A DNA stretch of 20,285 nt from Acholeplasmatales bacterium (GTDB taxonomy: Bacteria > Bacillota_I > Bacilli_A > Acholeplasmatales > Anaeroplasmataceae): positions 1 to 20,285 of the forward strand of contig JAEELU010000012.1 of NCBI GenBank assembly GCA_016282815.1. Direction: 5' to 3'. Of the stretch, positions 15,130 to 20,285 are shown piece after piece. The notes beneath the pieces were generated by a model. That model saw only the letters and a program-made list of their open reading frames with translations. It was not told the origin of the DNA and did not search any database. How positions within the stretch are numbered: the first letter of the stretch is position 1; the number at the start of each line of letters is the position of its first letter. The position numbers and the translations under genes are program-made.

Positions 15130-16032
15130 ATGAAGATTGCATTTTTATTTGCCGGACAGGGTAGTCAGGCAGTTGGTATGGGTAAGGATTTTTATGATAA
15201 ATATGATGTAGTAAAAAATATTTATGATCAATTTCCCGAGATTAGAGATTTATGCTTTAATGGACCAGCTGAGGTATTAAATCAAACTGAATATGCACAA
15301 AAGGCTATGCTATTAACATCATACAGCCTAGCAATGCTTGCTAAGGAGAATAATATCATTCCTGAATATGTATGTGGCTTATCACTTGGTGAATATAGTG
15401 CTTTAGCATTTTCAAATGCTTGGAAGCTTGATGATGCAATTGAAATAATAAAAAATAGAGGTAAGATTATGCAAAATGCATTACCTCTAGGTACTACTAA
15501 AATGGCAGCTGTAATTGGTATGGATAGAGAAAAGATTCTTGAAATCATCAAGGGTGTTGATGGAATTTGTGAAATTGCTAACTACAATTGTACTGGTCAA
15601 ATCGTAATCACTGGTGACAATAAGGGTGTTGACAATGCTATGCCATTATTACAGGAGGCTGGTGCTAAGAGAGTTATCCCTCTTAATGTATCAGGTGCCT
15701 TCCATTCATCTTTATTAATCCCTGCATCAAAGGAATTAAGAAAGGTATTAGACAAATTTGAAAATAAAACTCCAGATTACAAGGTTGTATATAATGTATC
15801 AGGTAAGGAAGAATCAAAGAATCTAAATGATTTACTTGAGAAGCAAATTTGTAATTCTGTATATTTCGAGGATACACTTAAGTATTTAAAGGATAATGGT
15901 GTTGATACATTCGTTGAAATCGGACCTGGTAAAACATTATCGGGCTTTGTAAGAAAGACATTAACTGATGTTAAATCTTATGCTATTACTGATATCGAAT
16001 CATTTGAAAAGACATTATCTGAATTAAAATAA
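15130..16032 (+). CDS. fabD: Malonyl-CoA:ACP transacylase
   Basis: Transfers malonyl from CoA to the acyl carrier protein. The 300 residues match FabD. The nucleophile motif is GLSLGEYSAL, the N-terminal loop is FAGQGSQ, the catalytic histidine lies in VSGAFHSSLL, and the C-terminal VEIGPGKTLSGF is typical. AAGGAG precedes the ATG. It lies late in the operon, after the carboxylase genes that make its substrate. No fabH is next to it, although fabH and fabD are often neighbours in Bacillota. Confidence 0.96.
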   Translation: MKIAFLFAGQGSQAVGMGKDFYDKYDVVKNIYDQFPEIRDLCFNGPAEVLNQTEYAQKAMLLTSYSLAMLAKENNIIPEYVCGLSLGEYSALAFSNAWKLDDAIEIIKNRGKIMQNALPLGTTKMAAVIGMDREKILEIIKGVDGICEIANYNCTGQIVITGDNKGVDNAMPLLQEAGAKRVIPLNVSGAFHSSLLIPASKELRKVLDKFENKTPDYKVVYNVSGKEESKNLNDLLEKQICNSVYFEDTLKYLKDNGVDTFVEIGPGKTLSGFVRKTLTDVKSYAITDIESFEKTLSELK

Positions 16033-16036
16033 GCCT

Positions 16037-16726
16037 ATGGATATTAAAAGAATAGAAGAAAAGGATGGATTCTCACTTCTTCAAGTTGATGAAATACCAT
16101 CTACTAATACTCATTTAAAAAATGAATATGATAAGTATCAGGATAATACAATTCTATGGGCAATTAATCAAACTGAGGGAAGAGGAAGATATGATAGAAG
16201 ATGGGAATCAAAAAATGATTTAACATTCTCTATTTTATTTAAGGAAAAATATAATTCTGCAATAATCGCACCTCTTGCTATAATACTTGCATTAAATGAT
16301 TATAATATTAATGCTAAGATTAAATGGCCTAATGATATCTATTTATATGAAGGAAAGCTTTCTGGTATATTAATTGAGGATGTCTACGAGGGTGAGTTTA
16401 AGGCATCTATCGTTGGTATTGGAATTAATATGAATGACTATCCTGGTGTAAATGGAATTGGTATTGGTGAATTTATCACTGATATGAAGAAATTAATATT
16501 TAAGGTTTGTAAATATTTTAAATATTTAACTACCGTAAATACTAATACAATAATTAATATGTATAGAGAATACAGCAATGTAATCGGTAAGACTATTAAT
16601 TATAAGGAAGTAGAGTATTTAGTAAAGGATATCGATAAGGATGGACATCTAATTATCGAGAATGATAACGAGACAAAAATAATCAGCTGTGATGAAATAT
16701 CTATAACTGATGCAATAATAATGTAA
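16037..16726 (+). CDS. birA: Biotin-protein ligase without DNA-binding domain
   Basis: Attaches biotin to the AccB lysine through biotinyl-AMP. The 229 residues begin directly with the catalytic domain (DEIPSTNTHLK), then GRGRYDRRWES for the biotin and AMP loop, KIKWPNDIYL with the catalytic lysine, GKLSGILIED and VGIGINMN, followed by a C-terminal SH3-like domain (about residues 180-229). There is no N-terminal helix-turn-helix, so it is a class I ligase and cannot itself repress bioY. No strong ribosome site precedes it, but it starts four bases after the fabD stop, so translation is probably coupled. It is the last gene of the fatty-acid operon, ending in a strong hairpin. Confidence 0.93.
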   Translation: MDIKRIEEKDGFSLLQVDEIPSTNTHLKNEYDKYQDNTILWAINQTEGRGRYDRRWESKNDLTFSILFKEKYNSAIIAPLAIILALNDYNINAKIKWPNDIYLYEGKLSGILIEDVYEGEFKASIVGIGINMNDYPGVNGIGIGEFITDMKKLIFKVCKYFKYLTTVNTNTIINMYREYSNVIGKTINYKEVEYLVKDIDKDGHLIIENDNETKIISCDEISITDAIIM

Positions 16727-16761
16727 AAAAAGATATAATCGATTGTGATTATATCTTTTTT
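16726..16761. terminator. Bidirectional terminator between birA and pepP
   Basis: Left arm 16726-16740 and right arm 16747-16761 form a perfect 15 bp stem with loop GATTGT; the arms consist of AAAAAA plus GATATAATC and the complement. A-run and T-run give activity on both strands, and the stem covers the pepP stop codon. Confidence 0.9.
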
Positions 16762-18521
16762 GTATATTCCTTTAAAAATTCTAAATCATCACCCTTAAGA
16801 TATGGGCTTAGCTTTTCAAATACCATTTGATGGTAATTATTTAACCATTCCTTTTCAGGCTTAGTTAATAATAATGGCTTAATAGCATCTAGATCAATTG
16901 GAGCGTAGGTAATAGTTTCAAATTCAAGGAATGTACCCCATTCGTTCTTTTCCTTGTATACAGCAAGCATTTCATTTTCTGTACGAATACCATACTTACC
17001 CTCTAAATAGATACCTGGCTCATTTGTAGTTATCATACCTGGTTCGATAACAGCGTTAGGTGTTTGCCATCTAAAGGCATTTGGACCCTCATGAACTGAT
17101 AGAATATGTCCTACACCATGGCCTGTACCACATTTATAATCAATTAATTTTTTCCAAATAGGTGTTCTTGCTAAAACATCTAGGTTCTGTCCTGTACATC
17201 CCTCAAGGAAAACAGCAGTAGATAGAGCAATTACACTTTTTAATACTGTAGTGAAGTTGTTTTTCATTTCCTCAGTTAGCTTACCAAGTGCGAATGTTCT
17301 TGTGATATCTGTTGTACCCTCAAGATAATGTCCACCACTATCTACAAGTAGGAATCCATTTCCTTCAACCTTAGCATTTGATTCCTCAGTTGCCTTATAA
17401 TGCATCATAGCACCATGGTCCTTAAATGCACAAATTGTATCGAAGGATAATTCGATTAATCCCTTATCCTTTTCTCTTAATTCCTGTAATTTATCTGATA
17501 ATGATATTTCAGTTAAATCAGCACCTTTCTCATATTGTTCCTTAAGGTAACGCATGAATTTTACAATTGCTACACCATCCTTGATGTGAGCTTCCTTGAT
17601 GTTTTTAATTTCAATATCATTCTTTATAGCCTTAAGAAGAAGAGTAGGATTAACTGCATCTATTATATCGTTCTTTAAATCACATGATAGATATAGCTGA
17701 TAATTAACTCTACTTAAATCCATCATTATCTTTTTATCTGCGATACTTACAACATAATTATAAATATCACTATATTCTCTAACAATAATATCATTTTCAT
17801 CAAGATATTTTTGGATTGTTAAATCTATTTTATTTGTGTCAACAAATAGCATTACCTGGTTTTTAGTAATAATAGTATATGCTAGGAATACTGGTGTATG
17901 TAATACATCATTTCCTCTTAGATTAAATAGCCATGCCTGATCCTCTAATTGTGTTAGTATTAGCATATCCGCAGAATGCTTTCTTATTTCATCTCTAACT
18001 AATATAATCTTTTCTTCAAATGTTTTACCAGCAAAAGAATTATCTAGTCTATATAATACAGAGAATGGAAGCTTAGGTCTATCTAGCCATATTTCATTAA
18101 TTAAATCAGTATCTGTATGAAGATTTATTTCATTTCCAAGAGCTAATCTGATTTCCTCAGCGAACTTAGTTGTTACAACTCTAGCATCAAATCCTAGATT
18201 TTTTCTTTTTACATCCTTGAAGAAATCTACTAGGAATTCCTTGATAGTAGGAACATCAGGCTGACCCATTTTCATTATTTCAATTTTAGCATTCTTAACC
18301 TGCTTTTCTGCTTGTATAAAGTATCTACCATCTACCCATAAATAGCCCTTATCCTTAGTAACTACTAATGTACCTGCACTACCAGTAAAATCAGTTAGAA
18401 TGGCACGTACCTTAAAATAGTCACTTACATATTCACTATTATGATAATCTGATGTAGGAACTATATAAGCATCTATATCATATGAAATTAATAGCTTTTG
18501 AAATTCATCAAAATAATTCAT
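16749..18521 (-). CDS. Xaa-Pro aminopeptidase, three-domain M24 type
   Basis: Metallopeptidase that removes an N-terminal residue preceding proline. The 590 residues have two N-terminal creatinase-like domains (from about 5 and 160) and a C-terminal pita-bread catalytic domain. Metal ligands are visible: the two aspartates of VDSGGHYLEGTTDITRT, eleven residues apart; histidine in GTGHGVGHILSVHEGP; glutamate in TTNEPGIYLEGKYGIRTENE; and glutamate in FLEFETITYAPID. The length matches the long, eukaryote-like form rather than E. coli PepP of about 440 residues. The frame extends to a GTG at 18530, which is part of the GAGGTGA ribosome site, so ATG 18521 is chosen. It is transcribed away from ohrR and probably alone. 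Confidence 0.93.
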   Translation of the reverse strand: MNYFDEFQKLLISYDIDAYIVPTSDYHNSEYVSDYFKVRAILTDFTGSAGTLVVTKDKGYLWVDGRYFIQAEKQVKNAKIEIMKMGQPDVPTIKEFLVDFFKDVKRKNLGFDARVVTTKFAEEIRLALGNEINLHTDTDLINEIWLDRPKLPFSVLYRLDNSFAGKTFEEKIILVRDEIRKHSADMLILTQLEDQAWLFNLRGNDVLHTPVFLAYTIITKNQVMLFVDTNKIDLTIQKYLDENDIIVREYSDIYNYVVSIADKKIMMDLSRVNYQLYLSCDLKNDIIDAVNPTLLLKAIKNDIEIKNIKEAHIKDGVAIVKFMRYLKEQYEKGADLTEISLSDKLQELREKDKGLIELSFDTICAFKDHGAMMHYKATEESNAKVEGNGFLLVDSGGHYLEGTTDITRTFALGKLTEEMKNNFTTVLKSVIALSTAVFLEGCTGQNLDVLARTPIWKKLIDYKCGTGHGVGHILSVHEGPNAFRWQTPNAVIEPGMITTNEPGIYLEGKYGIRTENEMLAVYKEKNEWGTFLEFETITYAPIDLDAIKPLLLTKPEKEWLNNYHQMVFEKLSPYLKGDDLEFLKEYTKKI

Positions 18522-18537
18522 TATAATCACCTCATAT

Positions 18538-18543
18538 ATTATA
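18538..18543 (-). promoter_or_regulatory. Possible -10 box of pepP promoter
   Basis: TATAAT on the minus strand between the ohrR terminator and pepP. No recognisable -35 is present, and the predicted start would be very near the ribosome site, so support is weak. Confidence 0.3.
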
Positions 18544-18564
18544 TAACAAAAACAGCTTAAAAGA

Positions 18565-18591
18565 TATAAAAAAGAGCATATAATGCTCTTT
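18565..18591 (-). terminator. Intrinsic terminator after ohrR
   Basis: On the minus strand AAAGAGCAT, loop TAT, ATGCTCTTT (9 bp perfect stem, 18571-18591) runs into further Ts. It separates ohrR from pepP. Confidence 0.85.
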
Positions 18592-18594
18592 GTA

Positions 18595-19029
18595 TTACTT
18601 CTTTAATAGAGCTAAAAGCTCATTTAATGATTTATATAGCTCTAGTGCCTTATCAGCATCTAGTGGAAGACATTGAGATAATCTTGAAGGTACCTCAACA
18701 GCCTTATCTCTTAGCTTAATACCAGCCTCAGTTATAGTAACATCAAGATTTCTTTCATCGCGTTTAGATCTTGATCTTTCAATGAAACCCTTTGATTCAA
18801 GCTTTTTAAGCATCGGAGTAAGTGTACCAGAATCTAGGTATAGCTTTTCACCAAGCTCATGTGCTGTGATAGTTTTATACTCCCACATAACCATCATAGT
18901 TATATATTGTGTATATGTTAAATCAAGCTTATCTAAGAATGGCTTATAAAGCTTTATTATTTCCTTTGAGCATGCGTAAAGCGGAAAGCATAATTGGCTT
19001 TCAAGCTTTAGTGGATTTCTTTCATCCAT
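18595..19029 (-). CDS. ohrR: Organic-hydroperoxide-sensing MarR-family repressor OhrR, two-cysteine type
   Basis: A 144-residue winged-helix repressor that senses organic hydroperoxides through cysteine oxidation. It is close to B. subtilis OhrR in KLESQLCFPLYACSKE, YKPFLDKLDLTYTQY and LYLDSGTLTPMLKKLE. The reactive cysteine is Cys14. There is an extra Cys20, and Cys120 near the end is spaced from Cys14 much like Cys22 and Cys127 of Xanthomonas OhrR, so disulfide-type sensing is likely. The frame extends to 19071, but ATG 19029 follows GGAGG (19042-19038) at good distance. A TACAAT-A-ATTGT operator overlaps its promoter, so it probably represses itself. No ohrA peroxidase gene is in this window. 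Confidence 0.88.
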   Translation of the reverse strand: MDERNPLKLESQLCFPLYACSKEIIKLYKPFLDKLDLTYTQYITMMVMWEYKTITAHELGEKLYLDSGTLTPMLKKLESKGFIERSRSKRDERNLDVTITEAGIKLRDKAVEVPSRLSQCLPLDADKALELYKSLNELLALLKK

Positions 19030-19062
19030 CTCTTTCGCCTCCAATACAGTTACGTTATTAAA

Positions 19063-19091
19063 ATAATACAATAATTGTCATTTATATTCAA
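19063..19091 (-). promoter_or_regulatory. ohrR: ohrR promoter
   Basis: On the minus strand TTGAAT (19091-19086), 17 bases, TATTAT (19068-19063), followed by the ohrR ribosome site. Its spacer holds the OhrR-like palindrome. Confidence 0.72.
19067..19078. promoter_or_regulatory. Putative OhrR operator
   Basis: Arms ACAAT and ATTGT around a central A (19068-19078), preceded by T, closely resemble the TACAATT/AATTGTA core of known OhrR sites. It overlaps the spacer and -10 edge of the ohrR promoter, the right place for self-repression. Confidence 0.65.
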
Positions 19092-19155
19092 TTATTTTTT
19101 AAAATTTCTTACAAGTATTTATTTTTTAATAAAAATAAAAAATATTCATTTATCA

Positions 19156-19184
19156 TTGAGAAATTTTTAAATATACACTATAAT
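19156..19184 (+). promoter_or_regulatory. Promoter of the CvpA-family gene
   Basis: TTGAGA (19156-19161), 17 bases, perfect TATAAT (19179-19184), then AAGGTGA before the start codon. It is divergent from ohrR; the OhrR-like site is about 80 bases upstream. Confidence 0.78.
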
Positions 19185-19209
19185 ATATTGTGGTAAGAAG
19201 GTGATTCAC

Positions 19210-19962
19210 ATGTACATGGGATTTTTCGGAATAATAGACGCTGTAATTATATTATTAGCTTTGTTATTTATGTTCATAGGCTTTAAGCGTGGCTTTATGA
19301 ATAAGATGATTACAATTTTATGTGTATTAGTCTTAATTGGTTTATCAATTATGTTTGCTGGTAATTTATCAGAAATGTTAAAGGATTATAATTTTTTCTA
19401 TAAGAATATTAATGATGGTGTAAATGCATCTATTGTTAGCTCAATGACAGAGCTTGGCTCTAAGGCTACAGCCAAGGTTGTATTCTCTAGAGCTTTACAT
19501 TTACCAGATTGGTTATCATGGTTTACTGGAATGTTCGTTTCTGGATATGGTGACCAGGTTGTGACAGCATCAGCTCAATATAACGGTGAGCTCCTTACAA
19601 CTATTATTAGCAATAAGGCAACTATGTTCTATATGCGCTTAATTGCATTTACAATTCTATTTGTTGGTATGACTATCGTATTTATCATCCTTAAGGCTAT
19701 TGCTAATGCATTAAGAGAGAATAGCTTTATTAGAGTTGTTGATGGATTACTTGGTATGGCATTATATCTATTAATATTCGCAGCTTTAGTATCTGTAGTA
19801 TTCTTCGTACTTGATATATTAGTTGAAAAGAATGTTATTAGTAGTACAACAGGCTTTATAGCTGAGGATTTCCAATTAATGGACACAACTAAATTTAGTA
19901 TGTCTAGATGGCTACTTAAGGGTAATCTAATATCAGTAATTAGAAATATGTTTGTTAAATAA
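19210..19962 (+). CDS. CvpA-family integral membrane protein
   Basis: A 250-residue membrane protein. The N-terminal segment IIDAVIILLALLFMFIGFKRG is typical of the CvpA (colicin V production) family, and hydrophobic segments lie at about residues 5-25, 33-52, 140-163 and 180-205, giving about four transmembrane helices with a loop of some 85 residues between the second and third. The molecular function of CvpA proteins is not well established; links to envelope stability and stress have been reported. ATG 19210 is chosen over the GTG at 19201 because AAGGTGA (19198-19204) is its ribosome site. It has its own promoter and is followed by a terminator. The conserved part is mainly the N-terminal motif and the overall topology. 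Confidence 0.75.
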   Translation: MYMGFFGIIDAVIILLALLFMFIGFKRGFMNKMITILCVLVLIGLSIMFAGNLSEMLKDYNFFYKNINDGVNASIVSSMTELGSKATAKVVFSRALHLPDWLSWFTGMFVSGYGDQVVTASAQYNGELLTTIISNKATMFYMRLIAFTILFVGMTIVFIILKAIANALRENSFIRVVDGLLGMALYLLIFAALVSVVFFVLDILVEKNVISSTTGFIAEDFQLMDTTKFSMSRWLLKGNLISVIRNMFVK

Positions 19963-19972
19963 TTAGATAATA

Positions 19973-20001
19973 TTGAATTTAGAAAAGCTCTCAGGAATAA
20001 T
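19973..20001 (+). promoter_or_regulatory. Possible promoter inside the terminator region, for the zinc-ribbon gene
   Basis: TTGAAT (19973-19978), 17 bases, AATAAT (19996-20001). The predicted start at about 20008 falls in the hairpin loop, so the new RNA would lack the left arm of the terminator and escape it. Each hexamer is only a partial match to consensus. Confidence 0.35.
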
Positions 20002-20026
20002 ATGGTATTACAACGAGAGCTTTTTT
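19983..20026 (+). terminator. Intrinsic terminator after the CvpA-family gene
   Basis: AAAAGCTCTC (19983-19992) pairs with GAGAGCTTTT (20015-20024), a perfect 10 bp stem with a 22-base loop that can fold further, followed by Ts. Confidence 0.82.
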
Positions 20027-20052
20027 AATTTATTTAATGGAGTGTGGTTTTT

Positions 20053-20285
20053 ATGGAATTACAAAAGTTTATATGTACTGTATGTGGAGCTCCACTTGGA
20101 GAAGAGCTAAATAAGGCAAAGGGTGGTATTGTTAAATGTCCTTATTGTCAAAACACATATACAGTTCCTCAAAATAAGGATGATGATCTTATAGCATTAC
20201 TTCAAATGGCTCAGCATGAACTAGATGTATGTCATTTTGATGAGGCTATAATGGCATTTGATAAGCTTATTGAAAAATCACCAAA
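20053..20285 (+). CDS. Zinc-ribbon protein with TPR-like segment (3' end outside window)
   Basis: First 77 codons of a gene running off the window. The N-terminus holds two CxxC pairs, CTVCGAPL (residues 8-15) and CPYCQNTY (29-36), forming a four-cysteine zinc ribbon. An acidic link follows, then a helical stretch from about residue 46 to 77 (LLQMAQHELDVCHFDEAIMA, FDKLIEKSP) that looks like a tetratricopeptide repeat. The ATG has GGAG about ten bases before it. It may be a regulatory or scaffold protein; no enzyme family can be named from this fragment. It could depend on the promoter-like sequence within the preceding terminator. Confidence 0.72.
   Translation, partial: MELQKFICTVCGAPLGEELNKAKGGIVKCPYCQNTYTVPQNKDDDLIALLQMAQHELDVCHFDEAIMAFDKLIEKSP

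Noticed and set aside
6604..16726. Secondary-metabolite (polyketide or aryl-polyene) cluster
   Set aside because: The presence of accB, accC, accD, accA, fabD and birA, and the lack of cyclases, thioesterases or exporters, fit the main fatty-acid pathway better.
1..20285. Recoding of TGA as tryptophan
   Set aside because: Conserved tryptophans (for example in Pgk, TpiA, AccC and BirA) are all TGG and no gene needs an in-frame TGA to be complete.

Overview
The window is about 20.3 kb of AT-rich, gene-dense DNA from a low-GC Bacillota. Bacilli or Erysipelotrichia-like relatives near the Mollicutes branch are my best guess. The guess rests on AGGAGG-type ribosome sites, TTGACA/TATAAT promoters, AGA-rich arginine codons, TAA-dominated stops, a Bacillus-type OhrR, BioY biotin uptake and FabD/AccABCD type II lipid synthesis. 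All conserved tryptophans I checked are TGG, so the standard code is in use. There are 26 protein genes, two of them cut by the window edges. I saw no tRNA, rRNA, CRISPR array or insertion sequence, and no gene-free stretch longer than 300 bases.

Layout: (1) 1-1425, end of pgk, an atypical HPr-like gene and tpiA, closed by a terminator. (2) 1428-5166, a promoter followed by a tRNA-modification operon: tsaE, tsaB, a double-GNAT RimI-like fusion, a YbaK-type aminoacyl-tRNA deacylase and tsaD, closed by a hairpin shared with the convergent purC. (3) 5175-6489, purC and bioY on the minus strand. (4) 6563-6668, a divergent control region with a perfect 9+9 bp inverted repeat and a strong promoter. 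(5) 6669-16761, a fatty-acid operon of about 10 kb: acyl carrier protein 1, an intragenic-type hairpin, a 792-residue double ketosynthase, fabG, fabZ, a flavodoxin-fold protein with a cysteine cluster, acyl carrier protein 2, accB, accC, accD, accA, fabD and birA. (6) 16749-19091, pepP and a two-cysteine OhrR on the minus strand. (7) 19156-20285, a CvpA-family membrane protein and the start of a zinc-ribbon/TPR protein.

How it fits together: BioY imports biotin, BirA attaches it to AccB, and AccABCD makes malonyl-CoA. FabD loads malonyl groups onto an acyl carrier protein, and the double ketosynthase, FabG and FabZ elongate and process the chain. Two standard steps have no standard gene here. 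There is no fabH for priming and no fabI, fabK, fabL or fabV for enoyl reduction. Instead the operon holds a ketosynthase fused to a catalytically dead partner half that resembles a chain-length factor, and an iron-sulfur-flavoprotein-like gene between fabZ and the second carrier protein. That pairing is the most interesting thing in the window, and its function is inferred rather than shown.
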